From Oikopleura dioica (Eukaryota > Chordata > Appendicularia > Copelata > Oikopleuridae), in NCBI GenBank assembly GCA_907165135.1, contig OU015566.1:5750157-5814156 (forward strand): DNA of 64,000 bases. Reading direction: 5' to 3'. The stretch's first letter is position 1, and each line of letters starts with the position of its first letter. The notes under the pieces are model-generated. The model worked only from the letters and a program-made list of their open reading frames with translations. It searched no databases and was not told the DNA's origin. Below, one piece after another: positions 31,400 to 45,100 of the stretch. Both the position numbers and the translations under genes were made by a program.

Positions 31400-33790
31400 T
31401 CACCAGAAGATGGCGTAAATTGGCACCAAAGTGTGAAAAAAGTGCCATTTTTTGTTTTTTCTAGATTTGACCCCCGCCGCAAACTATCTGGAACACGTTT
31501 TAGGGCTTGTTAGAAAGCTTATGAATTTCTCTATCGACTAGACCAAAAATTTTTTACGCCACGTGACCCATTACGTCACAATTCACCCGGAGGACCCTAC
31601 GAGTAATCTGCTGGAAGACCAATTATTGCTGGAAGAGTATTCTTCTAGATGCGTCTTTTCTTGCACAAAAAATAATCCTTAATATAAATTTTGTTTGATC
31701 ATATGACCTTTCGGAGGACCCCTGGAGGATTCTTTTTGCTTGAAAACCCATCTCATGCTGGAAGACCCCGACAAATGAAAAACTTTTAGTTTGAATTTTT
31801 GAAGAAATTAAAGAAATAATCTTTTCAATTATCACATGACTTTACATAAAAGCCTTCGAGAATTCGAAAAGACCAATTTATGGAAATATTCTTTTTCTTT
31901 ACATAAAATGATAATCCTCCGTATTATTACAAGCCGCGACGACCTTTTCCTGTCGAGAAAATACGGCAAACAAGTTTAAAGAGAAAAACTCAAGATGAAA
32001 AGCACATGGTTTTTATTCTTATTTTTCTGCTGCACTTTCTCCGGTCGACCACCAAATGAAAAATCAGGCCTCGGACTAACCCTGAAAAATTTTCTACATA
32101 TTTATAATGGACCAGGAGCGAAATTAATGAAGGATTTATATCCCCCGAAGACGCTACGACCTTGAAAAGACTTACTGATAGATACACTAAAGATATCGCC
32201 AGGTAAAATATTACTATTACTGAAAAATTAATTTTGAATACAGTTGGATTGTCACAAATGCAAAATCAAACCTCATCTGGAACGAAGTCCTCAGAAACAC
32301 TTACGAATTGAATATCGGTAAAGGACGAGTAGCCACAAATGTAGCACGTATGCTTGCCAAAATTGGAAAGAATGAGAATGAAATGACATTTTTTGGAACT
32401 TTGATTGATCGGACATCAAGACGAAGATCTGATCCTACCGGAACCTGCCATATTGAATTAACAAGAGGAAAAGATGACTCGGAGAAAAACCCTTGAAACT
32501 ACTTGTAAGAATTATTTACAAGAAAAAAATTTCATTTTTAAGTTGTTTGTGGTGGTAAAGAAGTCTATTACCTGGACAATCGTGAGAGAGGATGCCCTCC
32601 TAATTATGACCCAACAATCGGAGGACATCTTCCTTGCAACCTTGGAAAAGCAAGCGGGCATCTTCGAAGATTCGAAAATTTCATAAATCTACCTGCTAAT
32701 GAGTGTGAAAAATATGCATTTTCTTGCATCAAGAGAGAATATGAAGGCCCTATTTTGAGACCGCCTGTCTCAGAATACACTGAAAACGATCCTGAACTTG
32801 ACGAAGAACCTAAGAGCGATGGAGAAGCTGAAAAGACTAATGATGATGATAAAAGAATGGATGATGACCCGGAAAAAGTGCATGAAACGGAACCTTTCGA
32901 AAATACTGACAATGATTATTTTTCTGAGGGAGGTGATGTTTATGATGATCCCGATTTTATATCAGATGATGAAAGTGAAAATGAAGAAGATACAGAAGAT
33001 ACAGAGGTTTCTGATCCTGAAAATGCTCAACCAACGACTTGCTGCTCATTATTCAAGATGATTCGACCACCAAAGGATACATACTCACCGTTACTTGACA
33101 TCCCCTTTTATATCAAATGCGCTGTTTAATCATTTTGATAGTGTTACCCAAGAATTTAAGGGTTTTTCTCCGGCATATGATATTTTTGACTGCAAATCTG
33201 TTTCAAAAGAAATATGTTCTGTCCCAGATGTATTCTGAATAATTTGAAATCTAACTTTCATAGCTTTTAAAAATAAATAACTCTCGTGAAAACTTTGGTA
33301 ATCTTTAATTTTTTTCTTGGGCTCTTCCAGCAGAAAAAGTCCTCCGAGGGTCCTCCAAGAGGTCATGTGATGAAAAAATATCCCTGTTAAAATTAATTCA
33401 AAAAAAAAAATTCCGGGGCTCTTCCACCAGACGTGCTCTTCCAGCTGAAGAGGTCCTCCAGGGGTCCCCCGAAAAATCATGTGATCAGATATTGTTATAT
33501 AAGAATCTCTTATTTACTTTCGTAAGTATATCATCAAAGACTCCAGATTCATTCTCTTCCAGCAATTTTCCGTCTTCCAGCAAGGAGAAAAATGGTCCTC
33601 CGGAGCTGTTGTGACGTAATGAGACACGTGGCAAAACTTTTTTACCTATCATTAAAAAGAGAATTTCTAGAGCTTTCAAATAAACCTAGAAATGTTCTCC
33701 TAAGAGTTTGCGGCGGGGTCGAAAACCCCAAAAAACCCAAAAACACCCATTTTCAGCACTTTAGCGCCATTTTTGGCAGTGTTCTAGTCG
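31400..33790. mobile_element. Inverted-repeat element (about 2.4 kb) carrying a small secreted-protein gene
   Basis: Left about 31400-31800 and right about 33310-33790 are inverted relatives: GCGGCGGGGTC/GACCCCCGCCGC, CACGTG near TTACGTCA, GGAGGACC and GCTGGAAGA words recur in mirrored order. The arms are imperfect and I could not define exact ends or a target duplication. A gene lies between them (31994-33129). It may be a transposon that captured a host gene or two diverged insertions of one repeat family on either side of a gene. Confidence 0.55.
31994..33129 (+). CDS. Secreted protein with a Cys-containing part and a long acidic tail
   Basis: The signal peptide is MKSTWFLFLFFCCTFSG (ATG 31994). 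A first intron of unknown exact start precedes PEDATTLKRLTDRYTKDIAR, a GT-AG intron (about 32202-32242) leads to a middle exon, and a GA-AG intron (about 32466-32550) brings in CGGKEVYYLDN and CPPNYDPTIGGHLPC, ANECEKYAFSCIKR. The C-terminal 110 residues are very acidic (Asp/Glu-rich) and end with a Cys pair (TTCCSLF) and ...IKCAV. The GGHLPC and AFSC spacing vaguely recalls a lectin domain. No family recognised. The gene lies between the arms of an inverted-repeat element. Confidence 0.5.
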
Positions 33791-34095
33791 GATTACGATC
33801 ATGACATAATTGTATAAAATGATCGTGTGTCCCTACTGATTCATTTCGGAGGGAGAAAATTTGATGATTCAGACTTTCACGTGACAGTGAGTTTTCAAGC
33901 GCGGGGCCTAATCATAGTGAATAAGCTGAAAAGGCTTTTCTACATGACCCTAGCCGGAACAAAAACTGTCATTATCGCGGTATAATTATACATGTATGGC
34001 AAAAATCTTACGTGAATTCTTTGTTATTCTTTTGTTAATATGTGTACAGAATAAAATATTTACAGGTATTAATCAAAAATTCAAAAGAGAAAATA

Positions 34096-37000
34096 CTAAA
34101 AGGCAGAACGTGAGATAGTGTCTGAGTAAACTTGTGTTTCCTTCACGGAAGGAGCTTGGACGGTTGTTGGAACATGTTGGAAGTCCCGTGGTCTTTCCAA
34201 AAAGGCGTACTAAAATGTTAGCTTAGAAAATAGTAAGAGAGAAAGAATGAATTAAAAATTTGTGAGAGCAATGCGTGCATGATTGATACGAATTTTTCCG
34301 AATTTTCACTTTTGCCGGTCACGTGAGAATTCAAAGAACGAACGATAATTTTTCTAGCCTTTTTTCTACGAGCTGGAAAAATTCTTCGGGCGTACAGTTT
34401 AATGGCCTCTTATGAAATCAAATCACTGATTTTTCACCATTAGAGCTGTAGCAACCCTGTTAACTGTTTCGCTAAAAATTTTACCGCGATGAAATGTGGT
34501 GTGTGGTGTCACATGGAAATAGCTGGAAGTTTGGCTGGGTAAGCCTTGCGTCTACTAACTGATTGGTCGTCTACAAGCCGCTCGCTCAGCAGCGCCACCA
34601 GTTGGTTTGCGTCCGGCCTCAGTCGCGGGTCGCTCTTCCAACAATTTGTCATGAAAGTGTAGACTTCGGGAGAGACGTTCTTCGGCATGCCAAGTCTTAA
34701 AGCACTCCGTAAATATTTAGTCAAAGGTCAAAAGGAAAAATAAATCTCCAGCTTCTACATACTGTATGTTACATACAGAAGAATTCATTGAGTGGAAACA
34801 ACAAAGACTACCAAATAGTCGTTCAAGCTTACCTGTCATATTTGACGTATTGACTCAGTTGATCCAAATCAACGTCATTGTACGGCAGTCCACCAAACGT
34901 ACACACTTCCCACATGACAACGCCAAACGCCCAAATATCGGCCTCGCGCGAATGCTTCTGGCCATTTTCGAATACTTCTGGCGCCCACCAGCGCCATAAA
35001 TTGCGGTCGTTGGATTTGATTTGGTTATTGCATACTTTGCCTATTTTGGGAATGTTTTCTTCTGTCAGGTAGATTACGCTCGCTTTGAAAAAGAAAATGG
35101 TAAACAAACAAAAAACTAATTTGTACCTTGCAAGTTGCCGTGAATTATTCCTCGGCTGTGCAAATGCGCCAGGCCTTCGACAATATTGACCAGGATTTTC
35201 ATAATTTGATAATTGGACATGTTCGAAACAGCATTGCCTGTAAGTCGAGTTTGGCGGAGATGCTCGTCCAGCTTTCCTTTCTCCGCTAATTCGTAGCCCA
35301 TGAATAGCTTGTCGACTTCGCACCAGGCTCCGAAATATTTCAGCACATTTTGATGACGCATTTCGGAAACTAAAATTGTTGTTTGTTCTCGATTTCTGAA
35401 CACTCCTTACTTTGTGTATCAATTCTAATGCGTTTGTTGATTTCTCCAAAGGTCTTATCAGTCGCTAATTCAACATTGAGCACTACCGCCACTGCATGTT
35501 TGGTGTCGCCGTCCTTCCGCAAGAGCACTTCCCGGACACTCGCAATCTTTCCAGATTTAATAACGCCTTTGAGAGTCACTTCATGGTCCTCCAGTGTATG
35601 GTAAATTGGGTCTTGAAGTCTGAAACAAATAAATTAATTCGAAAACTCAAATACGTTCGCGTTCATAGTCGATCTCGTAAAAATCTGTTCAAATATTTAA
35701 AACAGCTTCAGCAAGTGTTTGAAGTTAATTTGACTCTTTTCTGTCAAGGTCAGTCTTGGCTACAGTTATTTACTTGTCACTGACTGGGAGATGAGCTTGA
35801 GCCATTGGAACGACCATTGGAGCGGGAACACCACGGCTCGAAACGGCGGGAGAATCAGCTGGAGGTGGAGATGGATCTCTTAAAATTATGATGACTAGGA
35901 ATCAAGGAGGAATAATCACCTCATTGGAACCGGAACTGGAACCACTTTCGGTTTCGGTTCTTCAGATGTAAACGCTGTATTTTCGTACTGTTCCTGGACT
36001 AGAGTTTCGTTGACTTTGACTTCCGGTCTTCCGATTGGCTCGAGTGGCTCCATTACTGGCTCATCATCATCAGTTCCTTCTTCCTCGACATTATCAGATT
36101 CCGGCACCCAGGCCTTTTCACAAATTATTATTCGGAAAATCATTTCTATCTTACCTCATTGTCGTCATCATCGCGTCTCGCTCTGCACCACAAGACGAAG
36201 AAAACGATCGTTGTGATCAGGAACATGCCTGTTAGAGCGCTCATCACATATGTCAAGATTTCGAACAGCTCGCAGTCATCATCCCCGTCTGTCGTTGGAG
36301 GAGCATTTGTTGTGCATACGCAAGGCTCACATTGTCCCGGGGTTGCTAGAGAAATTGGTCAAAAATGAGTCGAAAAAACACTTGTCCTGGAAATTTGATT
36401 TCATGAATTCCCAGTGGCTTTATTTTTGGTACTAAACTACTTGATGAACTAATCGGATAGGATTTTGATGGTGGTATGGAAATCATTTTTGATGAGAGTC
36501 TGCTGATGAGGCTTTGAATCAGTCTTTCTGTAAAAATTATTTTATATATACTTGGCGAAAAAGTAGGACAGGTAACGATAGGACATGTTACTGTATCAGA
36601 AGCCGTTGTCGTCACTACTGGACAAGTGGTTTCTGGACAGACAGGGCAAGAAACTGCCTCTGGTGCTGTCGTTGACACCACTGGGCAAGTAGCTTCAGGA
36701 CATGCTGGACATGACACTGTCTCTGATTTTTGAGTCGTAACCGTTGGGCAAGTAACTATTTTCAAAATGAGTGTCAATCATTATTCAAAAATAATAATGA
36801 TCAAATTAATGATCTGCTAATCGATAATTTACTTGGTGAAAAAGTCGGGCAGATGACCTCAGGACATTCTTGAGTTGTAGCCTCGGGGCAGGTGACGGTA
36901 GGTTCTGTTGGGTAAGTTACTTCGGGGCAAGTGTAAGTCGGGCAAGTGACCTCGGGGCAAGTTACGATTGGCTCGGTCGGGAAAGTTATTTCGGGGCACG

Positions 37001-39294
37001 TGACTGTGGGGAAAGTGATCTCGGGACATGTTATGGTCTCTGGACAAGTAACTGGGGTCTCAGTGGTCAGTTCAGGACAAGTCACAACCGGTGCGCAAGG
37101 TTCTAAAAAAGACAAGTTCAAAATTCAAGCGTAATTTTGAACAGCAGCATTACCACACGTGATAGCTTCAGTGGAAGCTTCAGTAAACACTGGAGTCGTT
37201 GGTTCCACAGTTGTTGTGAACATTTTTTCTGAAAAGCGCAGTTGGCACACATGCAGTGAATACATATCGATCAGCAAGATAGTATTCAAGCATTATAACA
37301 ATAAGCAACACACAAAAAATAATAGAGCAAACTCAAACCAAACAAAAACATTATCTTTGAAATACCTTCAATATTGAAAACTCCCAAAGAAAGATCATCT
37401 TCTCGAGCAATAACCGCGCCATTTTCAAGAAGCAAGACTTGAACGACCAAATCCACCGTGTCCGAAAATGTAGTGCTGCTTCCTCCTGTTTTGAGAAGCT
37501 CAAAGCTATCGGTGAAAATGTATCCCGGAGTCTTGGAAAGGAGAATGACCTCCTGGCCAGCTGGAGGAAAGACTGGAATTGAAAGTTTAAACACCGACTG
37601 GTCCTCTGTATTTCGAACGTAGCTCGGAGCATCGATATATTCATAATTGGCGGTGTCATCAGGAGTAGTGATGATTGTACTCCAGTCAACATCTGGGTCT
37701 TCAATAGTGACCACTACTGTCAAGTAAGAAGTTCTATCCTCTCGGTCGTCCTGCACAGCTTTCAGCGTGAACTCATGTTTTCCGGGAGAAAGAGCAGTGG
37801 CGCAGGAAATCGCCGAGCCTGAGAGCTCAAAACTCGCTGATGGAAGCAGCTCATAATCAACATTTGTGTTGTCAATCTGTCGGTCACCATCGACCACGAA
37901 AAGATCAGTATTCATAGTTAGCAATGTTTCTCCAGTTTTGCAATTTTCGTAGGATTGAAAAATCTCAAACTGGTCACCAATGGTACTGATACAGTCAAGA
38001 TATGATTGACAGCTTTGATCTTCGACAAAAATCGCTGGCAAATCGTCCACATCCTGGATCCCAACGAGGTCTTGAAAGTAGGACTCAATTTCAGTAGGAT
38101 GCTCACGTGCATATGCCTCATACTGGAAATATAAGTTGGAACTAATATTAGCATCAGCTAAGAGAATATTCTGAAATGCTCCTTCGATGTTCACATCGTC
38201 GATTGTCAGGATTTCTTTTTTATTGACATCATCGACGAGCGTACTCCCTGGGTACGAGATCCAATCAAATTGAACATCTATCGTACAAAATGGAGATTGT
38301 GGGGCGAATCTGAGCCAGTTGCCCGAATCATCCTGCGAATACCAGCGTTTTGCCATTTCAGCAAGACTCGCCTCTTTGGTAGAACTTTGACCGAGTTCAA
38401 TTTTCGGGCCAGAAACAATTTTAGGATTTCCAAACTCAGTAGAAGTTGTGCTTATACCCCACATATCAGCGGCCACTTTTTCACTAAGATCCGTGCTTGA
38501 ATAGAGACAAATGCCATTAGAAATTCTACACTCATCTCGGATCGCACAAAAGACGTTATCATAAATATCCAATTTGAAAAGAGGATCGAAGCCATTATTG
38601 ATCAGACTTGATGTTGGCAGACCAAGATGTTCGAGAATCCTGTTGCTTGGGGTGCTATCGAGAAGAGAAATTTCCCCGGCAAGTGGCTGGGAGGGATCGG
38701 GGAAGATGAATACTTTGTAGTAAATGAAACAGTTGCTAGTTGTTTTGAGTTTGATCATATGTCGAGGGCCTCCAATTAGTTTCATATCCACCGCATTGCT
38801 GAGCTTCAAACTTCCGCTGTCGACGTAAAAGTAATTTTGAGCCAGTTGCGCTGGCTGAATTTCTGTGCAATGTCCACTTTCACTTCCGAGAGCAGGATTG
38901 TTCGTACAGTAAGAGATTCGTCCATCCACCACGGACTCAATATTAAAGGTATTAAGGTCAAGATCAAACTTGTCCGCATAGAATCCTTCGTGCATATCAT
39001 TGTAATTCTTGAAGACTCTCGCGATTGAATTGGCCTTATTCATAACAGATCCATATAATGTCGGTGTTCCACTTGGTGGGTTTGTACAAGTACCGAAATC
39101 GGGGTCATAAACAGGGGCAGCCACGCATTTTGCGTCAACTCCTTCTCCTTTTTTTGATTTCATTTTTCGGTCAATACAAAGAGGCTTCAGAATATTTTAT
39201 GAAACTTTCCTTGTTCAGCAGGATATTGAGTAAATGTACAAGCCGGCGGATCTTGGCCAAAGGCGAGGCTTATCAGCCCGCAAAATAAAATCAT
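34096..39294 (-). CDS. Receptor-type pseudokinase with a Thr-Cys-Pro-rich stalk
   Basis: A single-pass receptor. ATG at 39294 starts a signal peptide (MILFCGLISLAFGQ); exon 39210-39294 joins 37366-39147 by a GA-donor intron. The extracellular part has about 590 residues of unrecognised sequence, then a stalk of repeated TCPE(I/V)T units (about 36560-37110). The membrane segment is MSALTGMFLITTIVFFVLWC (about 36180-36250), followed by an acidic Pro-rich juxtamembrane region and a tyrosine-kinase-like domain (about 34540-35580). Key catalytic residues are missing: HGNLQ replaces HRDLA, KIGK replaces the DFG, and the VAVK Lys is not present (AVAVVLNV). The C-lobe is intact (WWAPEVFENG, DIWAFGVVMWEVCTFGGLPY). 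It is therefore probably a pseudokinase that signals by scaffolding. The last exon (about 34096-34207) may be joined through a GC donor. Some stalk exon borders are unresolved. Confidence 0.7.
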
Positions 39295-42140
39295 CTTCGT
39301 TATAAATCTCTCTTTATCAAAAATCTACTCTTCCATGTCTCCAAAAATGCGGAATTCGAGCAAAAAAAGCTGACCGGTTCACACTTTCCTTGAGCACAAA
39401 TAGGGGCTTGAGCTTTCGGAAACTTGGCTGAGTTTAATAATTGAACAAAACGGACGAATCTCTCCTGCATTACGCACATATTTGCGAAACTGCGTTTTCA
39501 AACTGACGCGTGCCAGGCAAAAGTCAACAAATTTGCAACAGAAAACTTCTTTCGAAAAGGCAAACAACTTTTTGATCTTATAAACACTCAATAATGAGTC
39601 TCCTCCTTGGAATTAAAGCTTCTTCGTTAATCAAGTACTGAGCTCAACATCCTGTGTAGAAAACCTGTGTCAGGGTCTGAAATATTTTAAATGAAAAGCC
39701 GCTTAGCCGAGAAGCGATTTTGATATCAAATATTTTTGAGAAAAAATTTAAATTTTGAGTTTTTTTTAATAGAAAAATGCTTTTAAAAATTTCTGATTGT
39801 GATTTTTGAACTGTTAATTTTTTGTGATTTTTTTTGTCAAGAATTTTTTTTTTGAAAAGTTCTGAGAAAGCAATTTTCATAATTTTTTTGAAAGATTGAT
39901 GAATCTGGAAGCCTGTGAAAATGCTTTAATCGTTCATATAATTGCCAATATAATTTCCGCATATATTTGCAGATCATTGCAGATTAATTAAAGGGCCGTA
40001 AAAGCGCAAGTCGGATGACGCAGCTGATTTTTTGGAACATTAAAATTTCTTAAAATTTACGGTTTTTTTTTCAGACTGGCGGAGTCAGCAGAAACTGTGA
40101 AATTTTCACGAAAAAAAAGCGCTGGCGGTATCGATTTTTAATCACTTGGCGGCGCGTGAAATTCAAGTTTTTGTTCATTAAATTTCACACGATGCCTAGG
40201 GTACTTTCGATTTTTGCGAGAAAGTAAATACGCTCAGGAACATCAATTGATCATAAAAAAGAAGGAGGGAAATGGTGTGAAAAATGAGTATGTTTGAGCT
40301 GCGCCAAGGGTTGCGTTTGATGGTTATCGGGAAAAGCGATCGCTGTAAACCGGTAAAACGCTTGTAAATCTCGAGTCTGACCTGGTTCCCAGTATTAAAC
40401 CTTGGCAACTGGGTCGGCGGGGCCATCTGCGAAGGATAATAAAGAAGAGTAGATAAGCCAGGAGAGAATTTCTCGAGGAAAACAATCAAAATATTGAGAA
40501 ATATAATATTTCAAATATTTAAACCTAAAACAACTTGAGATTCAAATTGTCAGCTCCGCTCATCTCAGCTCAGATTGAGCCAATCGAGCCTCTAAGCTCA
40601 GGAAAACCTAACCCTAACCCTAGCCCAACTTGAGCTTCAAATTGTAAGCTCCGCTCAGCTCAGTTTGAGCCTATTAGCTAAGTATACCCTTAGTAACCCT
40701 AACCCTAACCCTAAGCTTGTTTCTCATCTTTTTCATCTTTCCCTCGTTTTTTTTTGTTTATTTCATCAATAAAAAAGTCTTAAGAAAAAGTGCCAGAAAC
40801 ACAGTGTTTCCCTTAGCAGACAGACTCGCAAGTCCTTATCCTTCATTAAGGCATTTGCAATAAACAAGTCCTCGACCAAAATCGATGTTGTCCTTTCTTT
40901 CTTTGCTCCATTTGGTGTTTGATGCAAGTGACGAGGCGGCGGAGCGGAAACTCTTCAATCAAGCGCCGAAAATAGCGGCGTTCTGAAGCTGATCGCAGAA
41001 TATACAAATATGAGTCAGAAATACCAATCTGACAAAGATTCATCTTCGGATGTGTTCTTCTTTCCGGCTTTGAGCGGGTAAACTGACAAGTGTGATGTAA
41101 ATCGTAAAATATGGGTTGAAAAAACAGGTGTTTTCCTTAATTTTTCACTAGAATTGGTCATTTTTGGCCCTAATTTTTGATAAAACCAAGAAATTTGGGG
41201 CCAATAATTTCAATTTTCGAAAAATATTTTTCGATAAAATTCCCTGTATCGACCGATTTCCTCTTGACCCAAATCACCGTCCCTAAAAAAATGACATAAG
41301 GTTCTTCTTAATCATCCCCTGCTAAAAACCCCTCCAGACAAGTCTGCAAGCACCATTTTTTCGTGTATTGAGCCCCTACGGAGCTCTGCTTGACAATTAT
41401 TTTCATCCCTTGCGCACACAATTATGTCAGACTAACAACAATGGGCGACGACTTGTTTTTCCAAAGGACTCGAACAGGGGATAACAAGAATGATTATCGA
41501 ATAGAGTACAATGGTACCAATCAGGTGCGTGGGTACTTCAGCAGGATTTAAAAATAAGTGGGAAAAACATGTGAAAAAAGAACAGAATCCCGAACGAAGT
41601 AAAGGCTGATCTGTCAAAAATCTTGGCTCATGTGATCTGAGCGAGCTAGAATTGAGCTGAGCTGACTTTTGAGCCCCCTGAACTTTTGATCTGTTCATTT
41701 TTCCTCATATTTTCCTCAGAAAAAGTCGAAAATTCTGTTTTCTTCCTTGATTTCAAAAAGCGAAAAGAGATATTTAAGACCTATTTTCTTTCTAACCCTA
41801 ACCCTACGTTGGAGTATCTTTTCATGAGTCTTTAAAGAAGAAGATACTCATCCCTTTTTGTTTGCCCAATAAAAGCCTACTAACTCTACTCGAGCTCCAA
41901 AAGAAACATCCTCCCTGTCAATTTTCTCTCCCCGCGCGACTCTCCAAATTTCCGCTACGCGGGAGGTCATTGTCGATAAATAAAAGAGAGAGAGGATGAA
42001 AATTTGAGCAAAGAAACGACAGCGCCACGCAGCGGAAAATTTCCGCGCTGCGCCCTTTATAAGCTTTTCTGACGGCGGGTCACTCAAACTCTCCCATTTT
42101 TATCGAGATCCAAATCAGAGAAAAAGAAAAAAAATTGGGG
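39295..42140. other. Long non-coding stretch with telomere-like blocks
   Basis: No gene I would defend. Short ORFs at 40196-40444 and 40846-41043 on the minus strand start with ATG but show no family features. AACCCT-type telomere-like repeats lie at about 40607-40625, 40693-40714 and 41792-41806. CAGCTCAG-type repeats lie near 40560-40680. A half-copy of the repeat seen at 48168 is at about 39655. The last 150 bases hold the promoter of the receptor gene at 42141. Confidence 0.5.
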
Positions 42141-45100
42141 ATGAAAATTTTGCATTTTTTCGTTTTTACGCTGCTTCAGCCCGCAGAGACTAAGAGACAC
42201 GGGAAGAAAAGAAAACACAAAGAAACAGAGGTAAGAGAAAAGTTTCAAAGAAAAGGGTTAATTTTACAAAAAAATCTCTAAAAATTTTTACATATTTGGC
42301 AAAAAAGTTTTTGAAGCATATTTTTAAGCAATTTTTGTATTCAATTTTAGACAAAATAGACAAAAAATTTTGCCCAAAAATACCCTTTTTCATCTTCTTT
42401 GATTGAAAAATGGCCATAATTTTGGGAAAAAGATAAATTTCAGAGCAACAAAATCCCGAAATTCATTAAAATCTCCCTTTTCCAGCAACCTTTCAAAATT
42501 TATAAGCTTATTTTAGCCAATTTGGTGTAGTTGCGGCGTCCGAATCATCCACGCTTCTCCCTTTGGTTCTCCCTCCCACTTCGCTGGCGCCGAGTTTCCA
42601 TGCTCAGAACCATCCCTTCTTTCTCCAGACCGACCAGAAGACGAGCCCTACAAAGAATTCAACTCGACGCACTGCCTTTCGCTCTCCGGAAGCTGCTTCA
42701 GAACCGTTCGTTTCGTTCGAAAAAGCCACGTCCCCGACTTTTCCCGCAGCACCGACGAGAGCGACTACCATGTTCACAAGAAAGCGTACGGCTGCGTTCC
42801 TGATGATTTCTTCGCGAAAATGACCAAGTGCCACAGCAAAGCGAGCGTTTTGACGGAAAGCGCGTGCTGCGAAGGGAACAATTGCAACGCAGAAGAATCG
42901 CTCGGGCCCACTGGAGCTGAACAGCGAGCTCAGGCAAGGGTTGAATCTCAAGTGCCCTTTTTATTCATAAATACCGATTATCGCTGAAAATCAGATTTCC
43001 CCCCACTCCAAAAATGGATAATGGTATATAATAATCAATGCTATTCAATACTCAAAATCATGGAAGAGAAAATAAGGGTATCTCTCTGCAAACTTTTTTA
43101 TGAAAATTTGCTAATGTAATTTCCTTTTTTAAATAATAAATTTCGTAATTATTAATTAAGAAATTTAATTAACAAATTTTCATAAAAAAGTTTGCAGAGA
43201 GATACCCTTATTTTCTCTTCCATGATTTTTTGTATTGAACTAGATCTTAAACATCAAATTGATGGATAGCCCGCCCGTTAATAACAGTACTAATTCCTAA
43301 TCCCGACGTGTGGGATGCTTAAAAATACACTTGCCAAATCCGTCACGAAATAGGGCGATAAGCTACAGTAGATAAATATACACTTCTTTCGCTTTCCCCT
43401 TTACTTGACACTTTTTCTTTTTCTATTTTGAAAAATTGAAATGTTCAACCTTGAAAAAGATGCGTTTGCGGCAAATGTACATGATTTCTGGCGGCATTGT
43501 GCTCGGCGTCGTGCTCATGCTGATGGTTCTGCTGATAATGCTCTGGAAGCCGATAAGCAGGAAGATCTGCACTCAAGTGAAATACTACAATTACTGCCAA
43601 TGGTCCCTGAAAGGTCAAAATGCTGCTCAGCCCGACCCAGAAAACCAGAAACAAATCGTCGTTGGAGGAAAAACTTGGACGCCTGATCAAAAACATGAAA
43701 TTGTCAGAAGAGATTCGAACAGAAGCGACTCTGGAATACAGTCAGAGCCAAGCCCTAACACTACTGTATCGGTAAGATATTTAATTCTTCAGTCATACTC
43801 TCAATTTACAGTAGAGCCCTATTAAAAGACCACCCTAAAAGCCGAAAAATCTCCATTTTAATTCACACTTTTGATTTGACTTAGATTTTTCTTCATGGTT
43901 TCGTCAAAAAATCGACTTTTTGTAAGTCAAGATTTTCGACAGCTTGATGAGAGAAAATCGGCTATTAACACCTTCTTCTTCTTTCATTCAACCGAAATTA
44001 ATCCGAATTTTCAGGTCGTGCCCTTGGACTTTTCAGAGAATTCGGGCTCAGGTGCAGGTCCGGCCAACCTCGTTCAGCGCACGATTTCACGCCAGATAAC
44101 CCTTTTGGAGATCAAAGGAAAGGGCAGGTGCGTCACATGCTTCAGATGGAAAATTCTGAATAATGACCTAGAATTCGTGCGATTTTTTTAATTCATCATT
44201 TCAGGTACGGAGAAGTGTATCACGGCCGGTGGCAAGGAACAGATGTCGCGGTCAAGAAGTTCTACTCCTGGGACGATATTTCTTGGGCCAGAGAATGCAG
44301 CGTAAGTTTTCATTCGTTTTTTTTCCCACAGGAAGAAAGACCCTCAATTAACCCAAAAATTAGATCTATACGACCTCGATGCTCCGCCACAGCAATATTC
44401 TTGGCTTCGTCGCCGCCGACAATAAAGGTAGAAAAACTCCCCCTAATTCCCCATTTCCTTTAATAAAATTTTTAAGACAACGGTCACACGACTGAGCTTT
44501 GGCTGATCACCGACTACCACCACAACGGATCGTTGTTCGACTATCTTCATTCGCATGTTTTGACGATGGAGCAGTGCATGACCATGATTTTCTCAGCGAT
44601 CTCGGGGCTGGAATTTCTACACAAGGAGATCTTCGGAACTCGTGGGAAGTGTGCCATCGCGCACCGGGATATCAAGAGGTAGGATATTTGTTTTCACTTT
44701 CGCCGAAATTTCCAAGATTCAAATCAAAAGCAAAAGTACTTTTGAAGCAAAATGATTTATTAGTCTCAAACTTTCTTTCAGCAAGAACATTCTGGTCAAA
44801 TCAAACGGCGAATGCGTAATCGGCGATCTCGGCCTCGCGATCCGCTACGACTCCAAAACTCACCAGCTCGACCTTCCAACTTTCACCTCCGACCCAATCG
44901 TCGTGGGAACAAAGCGCTACCTCGCTCCAGAAATCATCACTCGAACTTTGAATCCTGAAAATTTCAGCGCTTACGCCCGTGCGGATATTTACGGATTGGG
45001 ACTGGTCTTCTGGGAGATTATTTCAAGAACAAGGCTTTTCGAAAACCACGACGTTGCTCCTTACAAGCTGCCTTTTGAAGACCAAGTTCCAGGAGACCCG

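Noticed and set aside
40196-41043. Two small minus-strand genes (40196-40444 and 40846-41043)
   Set aside because: They start with ATG but are short, have no domain, no recognisable partner exons and lie in repeat-rich DNA.
41848-42087. 79-codon minus-strand frame before the TGF-beta receptor gene
   Set aside because: It needs a non-ATG start and lies where the receptor promoter and leader should be.
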